DNA of 64,000 nt, taken from NCBI GenBank assembly GCA_944364615.1, contig CALVWF010000004.1, positions 94,405 through 158,404 of the forward strand. The letters run 5' to 3'. Within the stretch, counting starts at the first letter, position 1, and every line of letters begins with the position of its first letter. Source of the DNA: an uncultured Clostridia bacterium. Its GTDB lineage: Bacteria; Bacillota; Clostridia; Christensenellales; CAG-314. The position numbers were made by a program, and so were the translations under genes. The notes under the pieces were generated by a model. That model was not told the DNA's origin, ran no database searches, and saw only the letters and a list, made by a program, of their open reading frames with translations. Below, in pieces: positions 42,166-52,069 of the stretch.

Positions 42166-42912
42166 CAAAATACGTGCCTTAAAATAATACCGATATTTTA
42201 TCAATTTATAAATTTAATTTATCTTAATTCAATTTTACGATTTTATAATTATAACCGTGTGACAATCTTTCCACATTTGACAACGACTTATATTTAAAAT
42301 ATGACAGTTTTGTGCAAGAGTTTACAGCATATTACTAAAAAATGATTTAAATTGTTTTGACATTTCTTTTGACGAAAACATCACCGATGTACAACCGCAC
42401 AACAGTAAGACGGCATTTAACACAACTTCCGAATTACGTCGATACTTTATTTTTTAGCATTAAAACGGACGGCTTTGCGGCGCCGTCCTTGCTTGTGATA
42501 TTTGTACCCGAAAACAAAAAAGGCAGTCTTAAAACCGCCTTTTAAATCCCGTTTGTGTATTCGACGGGTGATGTCGGGGACGAATCTGAATTTCACACTT
42601 CTTGCCGTTTTGCCGTGTTAAATACAACACAGGTAAAATTGCACTGTGCGTTGTAAACTCCCTTTCAGAAATCTCCTTGTCCTGTATTGCCCGGTACTGT
42701 CGGTCGTCGGCAATATACTTACGCTAACTTACTGACGGACGGTTGTTTTTCCTTTTTTTTATACCGTTGCCGCTTAGACTTATCTGCGGAATTGCTGTTT
42801 TTGTTTTCGTAATAAGCAAAGGTATCGGGCCGATATATTTAAACGCCGACTTAAAGTTTTCGGAAAATTGCCGAACCGCATTGTATTACAGAGCGTCAGA
42901 CAAGCAATCGCA
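42166..42912. other. Long gene-poor stretch upstream of adhE
   Basis: AT-rich at first, then two hairpins: GGACGGC/GCCGTCC around 42468-42488 and AAAAGGC/GCCTTTT (42518-42524 with 42537-42543). A 62-codon plus-strand frame (42357-42545) runs through both hairpins, has no ribosome site and is not called. No other gene is supportable. Confidence 0.5.
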
Positions 42913-43119
42913 CTACTCCTGACAGTAAGCGAGATATTCGAGACTTTCTTCCGGAGTGGAAATGCGCTGTTCATTCCCCTTTACAAGTATCACCAAAGGC
43001 AATCCTACTAACGCTGGTTGACTGTACACGGGAACGTACACTTCATACCCTTTCCATTCCTTACCCTTTTCCGCCTTGTCTGCGGAAAGTTGATTCAGCA
43101 ATTGTTTGATTTTTTTCAT
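42913..43119 (-). CDS. Small conserved-looking hypothetical protein, 68 residues
   Basis: From ATG 43117-43119, preceded by GGGAGG. The sequence is Lys/Glu-rich at first (MKKIKQLLNQLSADKAEKGK), then EWKGYEVYVPVYSQPALVG and LPLVILVKGNEQRISTPEES. Regular alternation of hydrophobic residues suggests a small beta-rich soluble domain. I recognise no function. Its codon use resembles its neighbours, and the strong ribosome site argues it is real. Confidence 0.6.
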   Translation of the reverse strand: MKKIKQLLNQLSADKAEKGKEWKGYEVYVPVYSQPALVGLPLVILVKGNEQRISTPEESLEYLAYCQE

Positions 43120-43362
43120 TGTGTTTTCCTCCCTTCGTTTTTGCGCATTGCATTTCCGCAGTAACTTCTTTTGTGAATTGACCGCGTTAAAATCAAATTG
43201 CATACGTACGGCATAAGTATATCACGGCAAGCAGTCAAAGACAATACCATTTTAAATTTTCATCGGGTTTTCCCTTCGGCTCGGCTTGCGTCACGTTAAA
43301 AGGCGTCCGCAACCTTAGTGAGTACAGTTACTACGGGAACAACGCTCTCTCAAACCAAAAGA

Positions 43363-43391
43363 AATGAGCCCGGTACAATACCGAACTCATT
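43363..43391 (-). terminator. Terminator of the giant repeat-protein gene
   Basis: A 13-bp stem with two G-U pairs (43363-43375 with 43379-43391), followed on the minus strand by a T-rich tract. Confidence 0.75.
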
Positions 43392-43469
43392 CCATACATT
43401 TTAATTAAATTTTTCTTCGTACTTCGGGAGCGCTTAACTTACAGCCTTCCCGTACTTTTGCAACAAAGT

Positions 43470-46400
43470 TTACTTGTAATAATTGAAATAGGTCTGCTCA
43501 CTGACGTACCGGGTTGCCAGTCCGTACTGCGATTCAAGCAACTCCAGATGAGGAGCGACGGTACTTACGGTACACCAGTCGTCCAGAAGACTTACCGTTG
43601 CGTCCAACGACACCAGATTGTAATGGGCGTCGTGGGTGATGCCCACCGTCACAGGTCCCAGGTTGCTGTCCATAGGCGTGAGGTCAAGCGACAGCGCAAA
43701 TCTGTTGTCGAGGTAATTGTAGCCCGTAAGCAGTTGCTCCGCCTGATAGGAACCATTACCGGTAGATGTTTTGTCGCGAATAAGGTTTTCAATCCAATGC
43801 TTGAAATTGACCATTTCCAGCAGATTGTCTATAAGCACCGTTCCCGTAAACTGTCGGGCAGGGTAAGTGGCGCTGTAATCCTTTTCCTTCATTGTATATC
43901 TGCCCCACGAACAATTCCACGAATTGCGTATCACCGTTATCGTGTCGAGACCGCCGTTGTAATAAAGATACGAGTAACCTCCGTAGTCGTTAAATGCCGC
44001 GCCTGAAAAATCGAATATTCCCAACTTTTCACGCTGAAGCAATACCGCTACGTTTACAAATCCCTGTTGGTCGATGTCTACGTATACCGCCACGAACAAA
44101 TCCACCGTCACTACAAGTTTTGCAGTGATTTTGCCTTCGATGTGGAAGGAATTGCGGTCTGCCGTTACAGTGAACGCCGACAGCAGATGATACATACTGT
44201 CAAAGTTGATGTACTGCGAAATGTCGGGAGCGACAATTTCCGTTTGCTCCGCTTTTACCGAGCAACTGCCGTTCAAAGTCATTCCGTCGTAATGCAGGCT
44301 GTTGACTGTAAGCGTAAAATCGGGTTTTGCGGAAAGGCTCAGTGACACTTCGCCCAGACCCGACATAAACACTCCACCGTTTACAACCACGTCGAACACG
44401 CCGTCGATATAGCCGAGATTGAGCAAAACCGTTGAAATGTCAACAGGTTTGCTTGCCTGATTCTTAGCGCTGAGCAAGTCGTCCACCAACTGTTTCAACT
44501 GAGGTACTACTTCGAACAGTTTGTCTTTTAATGCAAGAGTATCTTTTACGGACTGCAAGGAAAAAGTGATCTTCAGACCGTTGAAATCGATGAAGAAACG
44601 TTCGTTGGCGTAGGTGAACGCTACGGTCTTGTAACTTTCGTAAACCGAGCTGTTAAACTTTTCTATAATCAGCGTGGCGTCAAATGCGTAATCCTGCGAA
44701 GCGTCAAACCGTGCAACCGTTCCCTCCGCAAGACGGTAACGGGAACCGTCGGCAAGCTGAAGTTCTCCTTCCAATGCAAATGTCCATGAGCGGGAGACAA
44801 ACAGTTGTTCCAGTACGGGGAAAAAGTCGTCAAACACCAATCCGATGTCCACGTAAGGCATCGAGCCGTCGAAATTCAGGTACTGTTGTCCTTCGGACAG
44901 CGACACCGTCACGTCCTTGCCCGCAACCGATACCGTGGCTTTGTCGAAACAAGCGTTTTGCCCCGTCGTAAAGGTCAATGTGACGCCTATATTTCCCAAC
45001 CGAACGCCTAACTCCATACCGCCGTCAGCCGTCTGTAATTGAACGGAACGCAGTATATCGGCAACGGACAGCGAAAACGCGTTGCCGACGGGGTCGCTGT
45101 AACCGAGCAAAGCGCCCAGTCGTTTTATTACATCTTCTATTTCGGAAATATCTCCTTGCGCATAGACGGTGTCGTAGTTTAATCGGAACAGCGATGCGCC
45201 CACGTCGTACTGTCCGTACAGCACGTTGTCGTTACCCATACGGAATCGTATCATACCGTTCAACAAATCCAACTGTACATAAAGACTGTTGACGCTGTCT
45301 ATTTCCGCCACCAGATCCGTTACGTACGAATCGCCGTCGACAGAAACTTGTTTGGCACTTTCAGACACCGACGCATTTGCAGAAAGGGAAATCGTTCCTG
45401 CCGCAATGTCGGACAGTCGTACGTTAAGCGCGTCGTCGGAAGCGGAAATTCCGCACTCGAACACGCTAAGTCCCCATTGACTGCCGTCAGCAGTGACATA
45501 CAGTACACCGTCCGCAAAGGCAACATTCTTAAACAACGACGCAAAGTCGATTTCAGAAGTTGCAAACTTTTCAATGACATCCAGTATTGCGTCCAAATCG
45601 TCGTTTATTCCGTAAAGCGAATCGGTCAGTTGCTTGAACGAAAGGTCGGAAGAGACGTCATTTAAATTCAACGCCGTTCTGATTCCGCCCACATCGACGT
45701 ACAGTTTGCCGCCAAGCAGTTTGACATTTCCTTCAATAAGACATCTTCCGTCAGCGTCGGACAATGCTACATTCACCTGTAAACCGTTGCTGTACAGTAC
45801 GTCAAACCGTGCAACGTACGTTGCTCCCTTTACCGACACCGTCAAATCCGCATTTAACAGATAACCGTCGGCATTTACAAGTTTTGCCAACATCGGGGCA
45901 AATTGTCTTGCCACATCGGCGATGTTCACCGCGCCGTCGAAATCGGTTTGCTTGTCACGCCAACCGGCAACCGTCGCACTAAAAGTTACGTCTGAAATGG
46001 ACAGGCTTATTTCCTCCAACGTCCACACGTTTTCAATGTTTTTAAGGTGTATTTTTAACAAATCGGAAAGCGCAATCGTAAATCTTCCATCTGTGCCTTC
46101 GGTAAACGTTACGGAAGGTTCCGGTGACGGCAGTTCGGGCAGGTCTATCAGAGGCTGCAAAATTTCCGCTATTTCGGGCAGATCGTCAACCGCAAGTTGT
46201 GCTTTGACGTTTCCGTATTTTGCAAACACCGTGTTATTTTCATAAACGACATCCAGATCTTCCCATTCCATACGGGCGTAGCCCTTTAAAATGTCCACCG
46301 CAACGTACGCCTGCACAGGACTTGTAAGCGCAAACGCCAACTTGCCTTCGCGCAACGCGTCCGCCACTTTTATTTGCGGAAAATCTCCATAAAAACTCGG

Positions 46401-48722
46401 AACTTCCCACTTTCCGCACTCTGTTGCGCAAACTTCTATACCTTTGTAAACAAGTCGCGCCTGTTTGATGTTTCCGTCGTCGGTCACGCTGACCGCAGCC
46501 ACGAAATCGCCCGAAGACAACTCTATCAGCAGTGCGCCCTCCGCGTAACGGCAGGAAATGTTTATTTCTCCGTTAAACGCGTTTTCTGTCGCTTCCGTAA
46601 GAGAGAAAAGCGATGACAGTTCTTCCGCACTGACGCTTGCTCTGAAATTTCCCGTCTGTATTTTAAGACCGTCACGCCACATTACTGACAGATCATCGTT
46701 GGCAAACACCGCAGAAAATGCGCCGTCGCCGTAGCGTACATTGAGCCGTCCCTGTATTTGCAAAGACCGCGCACTGACAGACAGCAGTAAATCCGCGCTG
46801 TCGGAAGAAAGGTATTTTTTTACCAGTCTAAGCAAAGGCATTGCGTCTGCAAATTCGCCGTCAGTTTCCGTTTCCGTCCACGGGCGTACGGGACTGACTG
46901 TTATTTCTCCTGCGGGGGTATATACGTTTATGCTTTTAATGTTCCAGCCGTTGTCCTTTACTTCCAGTCGGAGTATTGCGGTTATGTCGCCTATACCTAC
47001 GGACAGCGACTGTTCGCCGAAGGACACATTAAGCCCGCCCAACAACCGTTCAATGGAAAAATCAGCATCCGACACGCCGAAAATCCGCGTAAATATATCC
47101 GCTGCCTCGGCATACCGATCGGGTGTCAGTTGTAAAGACAGATCCTTGTACCTGACTTTCAGACCGTCGTCGTCCAATACCGCTGTTGCTCCCAAAGCCT
47201 TGACTTCCACACGTTTTTTAACTATGTCCGCCATGAGCCCCACTTCAGTTTCTCCCACTTGCGCGGAAAAAGCGACTTTGCCCTGTTCAAACATATCAGC
47301 AACGGCAGTTATGTCGGGATAATCGCCGTCAAACTCAGGTACTTGCCAACTGTCGGGACGTAAGGTTATATTGACCTCTCCCAAATTTACGGTAGCGCTG
47401 TCAAAAAGGTAACCGTCCCCCGACAAAATACCCGTAACGGCGATGTCTGCCGTCAGGTCGCCTATATTCAACGGCAAGGACAATGTCGCTTTGTCCTCCT
47501 CCGTTACGACGGAAATGTTGCCCGCCAACTGTTCGAGAGACGACATATCGGGCAATGAAATGTCCGCGTCGGGGATAAGCGTCGAAATCAAGCGAGCAAT
47601 TCCGTCTACCGTCGCGCTTGCCTTGAAATCGTCCTTTTGCACGAGCAACGTTTTGTCGCAATACATCAGGTCAAAACCGCCCAACGACGCAACAACCGTA
47701 ATGTTTTCCAAGTCATCCGCATTTATCAACGCTCTTGCGTTGCCCTTCAGCGAAATGTCTTTACCTGAAATGTCCACGGCAACGTCAAGCGGTTTGTTTT
47801 CGGTAAGATAGGGAGAAAACATTTCCGAAAGAAGCGAAAACGCATCGGGTTGCAAATCGGGCTCGACCGTTTCCGCATCGAAATACTGTTGGAAAAAGTC
47901 GTAATAGGGAAGTTGCTTCACGCTGCCGATATCGTAAAACGTTTCCGTCAGACTCTCCTTACATTCCAATCCGCCAAGCATGGCAACCTTGTACCTACAG
48001 TCGGTAGTGACAGTCTTTACCTGCCAGTTGTCGTCCATGGTCACAATGAGGTTTGCCTCCAGAAATGTCGGAAAGCCTTTTGTTCCGGCGGAAGTGCGCA
48101 TTTCATACAATACAAAGTACGGCGCTACCGTAGTGTCGAGCGTATAGCGGAAAGTATACAGGCCGTCCTCTTCGGACACCTCTTGCGCGTCCAAAATCGT
48201 ATTGTCGTTTAAAACGTATCCCGTAAGGCCTGTGGGTATGTAACCGAACATATCTTTAAAAGACTGCTCGGTAATTTTAGAAGCGGTGTTCTGCCATTCG
48301 ATATTGTCCAAGGAGGAAATAGACGAGTGGTTGCGTAACAGATAGTTTCCGTCGCTTACAAATCGCTGCTGTCCGAACTTGACAAGAGAAGAAAAACTGG
48401 CGCTTTGTTTGAATACGCTGTCGCCTACAACCGTCCTCAAAGCGGATACTTTCTGTTCGATGCCCATCGATGTTGTAGCGCCTGTGGCGCATGCGGAAAA
48501 CGATCCGCTTCTTTGCAGTTCGCCGGCAGATATATATAGATTTTGTCTTGCGTCGAAATCGGCAGGTGTTCCGCTGTCGGGACGTTGTGCAAGCGTGCTT
48601 ATAAGTTCCGAATCGGGAGGAACGACGAGCACGTCGGGAGTGTCGTCGTAGTTTACGACGTACACCATACAGCACGAACTCATTACAAGCGCAAGCAATG
48701 CGCAGATTACCTTAAATCTCAT
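43470..48722 (-). CDS. Giant secreted/lipid-anchored repeat protein (1750 residues)
   Basis: The N-terminus is a signal sequence with a possible lipobox (VMSSC, Cys17; a second Cys follows). ATGGAG precedes the ATG. Residues about 30-320 form a unique domain. From about 320 to 1500, a beta-rich unit recurs roughly five to six times; anchor segments are DITAVADMFEQGKVAFSAQV, FPQIKVADALREGKLAFAL, VNIADVARQFAPMLAKLVNA and VDIGLVFDDFFPVLEQLF, each followed by strands such as DGLKVRYKDLSLQL or NTVFAKYGNVKAQL. The pattern recalls LolA/LppX-like lipid-binding half-barrels joined in tandem, but that is inference. The last ~250 residues are distinct and Tyr/Trp/Asn-rich (GGYSYLYYNGGLDTITV). Function unknown; probably a cell-envelope protein. 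Confidence 0.65.
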   Translation of the reverse strand: MRFKVICALLALVMSSCCMVYVVNYDDTPDVLVVPPDSELISTLAQRPDSGTPADFDARQNLYISAGELQRSGSFSACATGATTSMGIEQKVSALRTVVGDSVFKQSASFSSLVKFGQQRFVSDGNYLLRNHSSISSLDNIEWQNTASKITEQSFKDMFGYIPTGLTGYVLNDNTILDAQEVSEEDGLYTFRYTLDTTVAPYFVLYEMRTSAGTKGFPTFLEANLIVTMDDNWQVKTVTTDCRYKVAMLGGLECKESLTETFYDIGSVKQLPYYDFFQQYFDAETVEPDLQPDAFSLLSEMFSPYLTENKPLDVAVDISGKDISLKGNARALINADDLENITVVASLGGFDLMYCDKTLLVQKDDFKASATVDGIARLISTLIPDADISLPDMSSLEQLAGNISVVTEEDKATLSLPLNIGDLTADIAVTGILSGDGYLFDSATVNLGEVNITLRPDSWQVPEFDGDYPDITAVADMFEQGKVAFSAQVGETEVGLMADIVKKRVEVKALGATAVLDDDGLKVRYKDLSLQLTPDRYAEAADIFTRIFGVSDADFSIERLLGGLNVSFGEQSLSVGIGDITAILRLEVKDNGWNIKSINVYTPAGEITVSPVRPWTETETDGEFADAMPLLRLVKKYLSSDSADLLLSVSARSLQIQGRLNVRYGDGAFSAVFANDDLSVMWRDGLKIQTGNFRASVSAEELSSLFSLTEATENAFNGEINISCRYAEGALLIELSSGDFVAAVSVTDDGNIKQARLVYKGIEVCATECGKWEVPSFYGDFPQIKVADALREGKLAFALTSPVQAYVAVDILKGYARMEWEDLDVVYENNTVFAKYGNVKAQLAVDDLPEIAEILQPLIDLPELPSPEPSVTFTEGTDGRFTIALSDLLKIHLKNIENVWTLEEISLSISDVTFSATVAGWRDKQTDFDGAVNIADVARQFAPMLAKLVNADGYLLNADLTVSVKGATYVARFDVLYSNGLQVNVALSDADGRCLIEGNVKLLGGKLYVDVGGIRTALNLNDVSSDLSFKQLTDSLYGINDDLDAILDVIEKFATSEIDFASLFKNVAFADGVLYVTADGSQWGLSVFECGISASDDALNVRLSDIAAGTISLSANASVSESAKQVSVDGDSYVTDLVAEIDSVNSLYVQLDLLNGMIRFRMGNDNVLYGQYDVGASLFRLNYDTVYAQGDISEIEDVIKRLGALLGYSDPVGNAFSLSVADILRSVQLQTADGGMELGVRLGNIGVTLTFTTGQNACFDKATVSVAGKDVTVSLSEGQQYLNFDGSMPYVDIGLVFDDFFPVLEQLFVSRSWTFALEGELQLADGSRYRLAEGTVARFDASQDYAFDATLIIEKFNSSVYESYKTVAFTYANERFFIDFNGLKITFSLQSVKDTLALKDKLFEVVPQLKQLVDDLLSAKNQASKPVDISTVLLNLGYIDGVFDVVVNGGVFMSGLGEVSLSLSAKPDFTLTVNSLHYDGMTLNGSCSVKAEQTEIVAPDISQYINFDSMYHLLSAFTVTADRNSFHIEGKITAKLVVTVDLFVAVYVDIDQQGFVNVAVLLQREKLGIFDFSGAAFNDYGGYSYLYYNGGLDTITVIRNSWNCSWGRYTMKEKDYSATYPARQFTGTVLIDNLLEMVNFKHWIENLIRDKTSTGNGSYQAEQLLTGYNYLDNRFALSLDLTPMDSNLGPVTVGITHDAHYNLVSLDATVSLLDDWCTVSTVAPHLELLESQYGLATRYVSEQTYFNYYK

Positions 48723-48918
48723 TTGAACTCCATGTAAATTTATCAGTGTAGATTACCAATAGGGTTGTCGTGTTAAAAGGTATTTTACACCTTTATTCGA
48801 TTTCAGTCAACATTTTGCCCCGATTATGTCGATTATCTCCACAAAATAGATTCAAATTGTTGTTTTTCCGCACAAAATTCGCATATTTGTTTATACACTG
48901 CACTGCTAACAAACAAAA

Positions 48919-48949
48919 GTAACGGCACGCCTGTTGGGCGTGCCGTTAC
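48919..48949 (-). terminator. Terminator after the hexapeptide-transferase gene
   Basis: A perfect 13-bp stem (48919-48931 with 48937-48949), followed on the minus strand by TTTTGTTTGTT. Confidence 0.85.
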
Positions 48950-48981
48950 TTACGACCGTTAAAGTTAAATTGATTTTGCCG

Positions 48982-49614
48982 TCAGACGGCAGGCTGAGAA
49001 CCGTTCCTGCTGTCCGTGTTGTCCTTGAGATACTTCTTCGCCTTGTTTTCCTTTACGGTAAGGTAACTTCTTCCTATTGAAAAAGCACCTGCAGGCAAAT
49101 TGCTGTCTACGGTAGTTCCGCACGCAACATAACAACTGTCGCCTATTTCCAACGGGGCAACGAGATTGGTGTTGCATCCTATAAAGCAATTGTCACCTAC
49201 GGTACAGCGATGCTTGCGTTTGCCGTCGTAATTGACAAATATCACTCCGCAACCTATATTGCAGTTTTTACCAACGGTTGCGTCCCCTATGTACGCCAGG
49301 TGGCTTGCCTTGCTCTCCTGACCGAGGGTACTGTTTTTCAGTTCCACGAAATTGCCCACACGGCAGTTGTCGCACACAACGCTGTTGAGCCTTATGTGTG
49401 CGTTGGGACCTACTGTACAGTTGTTTCCCACTTTGCTGTCGGTAATGCGGCTGGACCGTACCTGTGTGTTTTTGCCTATATAGGAATTGTCGATATAACT
49501 GAAACTTTCCACTACGCACCCGTCGTCAAGCACAGTGTTTCCCTTGACTACGGCAAAGGGCTGAATAATGACGTTTTTGCCTACTTTTACGGTTGGTTCT
49601 ATGTAATATTGCAT
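48982..49614 (-). CDS. Stand-alone GlmU-type acetyltransferase (left-handed beta-helix) domain
   Basis: 210 residues built of hexapeptide repeats. The stretch RVGNFVELKNSTLGQESKAS, HLAYIGDATVGKNCNIGCG, VNYDGKRKH and IGCNTNLVAPLEIG closely follows the C-terminal half of GlmU, including the catalytic His (SHLAYIGD). The uridylyltransferase (pyrophosphorylase) half of GlmU is absent; the protein starts directly at the helix. It should acetylate glucosamine 1-phosphate or a related amino sugar. The nucleotidyltransferase may be encoded separately. AGGTGAT-type ribosome site; 32 bp after spoIIE. Confidence 0.82.
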   Translation of the reverse strand: MQYYIEPTVKVGKNVIIQPFAVVKGNTVLDDGCVVESFSYIDNSYIGKNTQVRSSRITDSKVGNNCTVGPNAHIRLNSVVCDNCRVGNFVELKNSTLGQESKASHLAYIGDATVGKNCNIGCGVIFVNYDGKRKHRCTVGDNCFIGCNTNLVAPLEIGDSCYVACGTTVDSNLPAGAFSIGRSYLTVKENKAKKYLKDNTDSRNGSQPAV

Positions 49615-49646
49615 CTATCACCTCTCTTGGTAAAAATATATGCAAC

Positions 49647-51872
49647 TTAAACTATTCTTGCCACTACTACCGTCATATCGTCCTTGGGAATATTGTTGCA
49701 CTTTGCAAGTGCCTCTTCCATTAATTCGTCTGCGATTATCTGCGGATTGGTAAGTACTGTCTGATTGAGATAATCGGATATACTTTCGCTGCCAAGACAG
49801 TCGGTTATTCCGTCGCTGCACAATACTATCAGGTCGCCGTTTCCCAGAATACGGTAGCATGTGGACGGTTTCATTTCTTCCAACACGCCGAGGGGAAGAC
49901 TGCTTCCGTTTACCACCGACGTTTCGCCCTGCTGACGTACAAAAGATTCGGGCGCGCCCAGTTTAACGAAGTCGCATCTTCCGTTGGAAAGATCGGCTAC
50001 AACGATGTCCACTGCGCAGAACGTTTCGTTGTTGAAAGTTTGCATCAATCTGTTTACACAAGATAGTATAAGTTCGGAAGAAAATCCCGCACGGTAGAAA
50101 TTTTCCACCAACGTTATAGCGGTTTCCGACATTTTTTCCGCTTTTTCGCCGCTTCCCATTCCGTCGCAGACGGCAAGCATAACCTTGCTGTTGTCTATTC
50201 CTACAAAACTGTGTGTATCCCCCGAAACGGTTTTGCCCTCCTTGGCCGCACTGCGTATCCCGTAGGAAAGTTCGTATCTGGGTTTTGGCAACATATACGC
50301 GGTAATATACTCCCCGTCAGCCATCGCCCGCTCTGTTCGCATGGGTACTCCGACGCTTTCGGACACTATTTTTTCCACGTTGTGCATGTCCGCGTCCTTT
50401 TTGTCCACCGTAAGTATGACCGACTTTTCGCCGTTGCTTTCCATAAGCGACGCTTCCGTAGCCCTAATATTGTGAAATGACAGATTTTCCAACAGGTCTC
50501 TTTCCTTGTCCGCCTGAAAGGTTACACGTCCTTTCAGCGATACTGCCATATTCTGCATTATCGCCGACACTCCCCCCAACTGTTCGCCTATGAGAAGTTT
50601 ACTGCTGTCAGACTGCGCGGTACGGTTACAGTAGTCTTTAAAAGCCACGGCGCGTGCGTTTATTCGTGTAAGTATTCCGTTGAGACGTTCGCAGCGTGCC
50701 GTCAGATTGCTGTCTATGTCCAATATACTGACGCGTCCTCTTTGTAATGCAGTATAAACAAGATCCGTCAAAGACTTTTCCGCCAGTTTGCGGTTGTCCC
50801 GCCAGCACAAGGAACGGTGCGGACAATCGTTGCACACCTCTTCGGTAACGCAACGGACAATCTGTTCACGGGCGTCGTCCGCCGTAGTCGCTCCATCAGC
50901 CATGGATGTAAAGGTGTTTTTCATTGCGAAAAACACGTCGGACAGTCGGTAAAGCCTTGCCGACAGCCCCCAGCGCAATCTGTTGACGGCGTTACGCGCG
51001 CCGTCGTTTTTGCCGTCGCCGTATTTTTGCCGTAAATTTTTAATCCACCTGTCGGGAATGATCACAAATGAAATCACCGCAACGCCCACCGGCAGAAAAG
51101 ACAAATTAAACAAGTACTGTTCCCCTTTCCACAGATATACCAGCAGTATGTATCCGACCGCGGTGAAAAACGCGGATGCATATCTGTTGACTCGGTTCAG
51201 CACGACTGCGCACAAAGCAAGTATGCACAGTATTGCGGTAGACTGAAACTGCGCGGTAGCAAGAGCGTTTCCCATAGAAAGCGTAACTGCCGCAGACAAT
51301 GCGGGAAACTCTCCTTTGACGCTCATTATCGCCAGCACAACAAATACGGTCACTCCTTCGGCAATGTCGAATCCGACATTAAACAAAGACAAACAGTAAC
51401 TCATTACGGTTGCAAATATTGCCACGGAAAGCATCTCGTCGAGAGCGGGACGGTAAGACAGTCCCTTGACAAACACTGCACGGAACGCGTATATACACAC
51501 CAGCGCAAACGCGGTACCCACAGCCGTGCTGAGCAATCTGTCCATAAACAATGCCACGTCGCTCCATACACCGATGCAATACACCGCATTTGCCAGCACA
51601 CAGTACAGTATATACAACAACCTGTTTGCCTTGCGTTTAAGCAATCTGTGCAACAATGCAAACAGTATAAGCACGGCAGCGCGCGTCAAAGCGAACAGTA
51701 CCGTACCCTGCGTCGCACTGACGGCAAGGTATAGCAATGTAGATATCCACACATTGCAACAGTACATGGCGCACGCATACACGCCAAAGGAAATCATTCC
51801 GTCAAGAGGGTAGCCCAAGAGCATGGCCCCCGTCAGTACACAGTATATCAACAATTGTTTACCGTATTTCAT
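49647..51872 (-). CDS. spoIIE: Stage II sporulation protein E
   Basis: 741 residues from ATG 51870-51872, preceded by GGAG. About ten N-terminal membrane segments (to about 290), a central region with Cys-rich CNDCPHRSLCW, and a C-terminal PP2C-type phosphatase with AVCDGMGSGEKAEKMSETA, LCSDGITDCLG and DDMTVVVARI. In Bacillus it dephosphorylates SpoIIAA to activate sigma-F and shapes the polar septum. It marks a spore-forming lineage. Confidence 0.92.
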   Translation of the reverse strand: MKYGKQLLIYCVLTGAMLLGYPLDGMISFGVYACAMYCCNVWISTLLYLAVSATQGTVLFALTRAAVLILFALLHRLLKRKANRLLYILYCVLANAVYCIGVWSDVALFMDRLLSTAVGTAFALVCIYAFRAVFVKGLSYRPALDEMLSVAIFATVMSYCLSLFNVGFDIAEGVTVFVVLAIMSVKGEFPALSAAVTLSMGNALATAQFQSTAILCILALCAVVLNRVNRYASAFFTAVGYILLVYLWKGEQYLFNLSFLPVGVAVISFVIIPDRWIKNLRQKYGDGKNDGARNAVNRLRWGLSARLYRLSDVFFAMKNTFTSMADGATTADDAREQIVRCVTEEVCNDCPHRSLCWRDNRKLAEKSLTDLVYTALQRGRVSILDIDSNLTARCERLNGILTRINARAVAFKDYCNRTAQSDSSKLLIGEQLGGVSAIMQNMAVSLKGRVTFQADKERDLLENLSFHNIRATEASLMESNGEKSVILTVDKKDADMHNVEKIVSESVGVPMRTERAMADGEYITAYMLPKPRYELSYGIRSAAKEGKTVSGDTHSFVGIDNSKVMLAVCDGMGSGEKAEKMSETAITLVENFYRAGFSSELILSCVNRLMQTFNNETFCAVDIVVADLSNGRCDFVKLGAPESFVRQQGETSVVNGSSLPLGVLEEMKPSTCYRILGNGDLIVLCSDGITDCLGSESISDYLNQTVLTNPQIIADELMEEALAKCNNIPKDDMTVVVARIV

Positions 51873-52023
51873 TGTAACTCTCCGTTTGATCAGTTGGCTC
51901 AATACTAACACCTGAAAATACAAGTTATTTGCCGAGTTACAGTATAAAAGGGCGTATTTTGACGCCTTGGACGGCATAGCGAAAGGTTACCCGTCCAACG
52001 GCTGACGTAAAATTTTAAACAAC

Positions 52024-52048
52024 AAAAAAGCGCACGGTTTACGTGCGC
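52024..52048 (-). terminator. Terminator of the DegV gene
   Basis: GCGCACG/CGTGCGC stem (52030-52036 with 52042-52048), followed on the minus strand by six T residues. Confidence 0.8.
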
Positions 52049-52069
52049 AGAAATGTGTTTAATTAAATT

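Noticed and set aside
42078..42200. Rex operator upstream of adhE
   Set aside because: No TTGTGA-N6-TCACAA-like palindrome was found near the promoter.
42357..42545. 62-codon plus-strand frame upstream of adhE
   Set aside because: No ribosome site and it runs through two hairpins.
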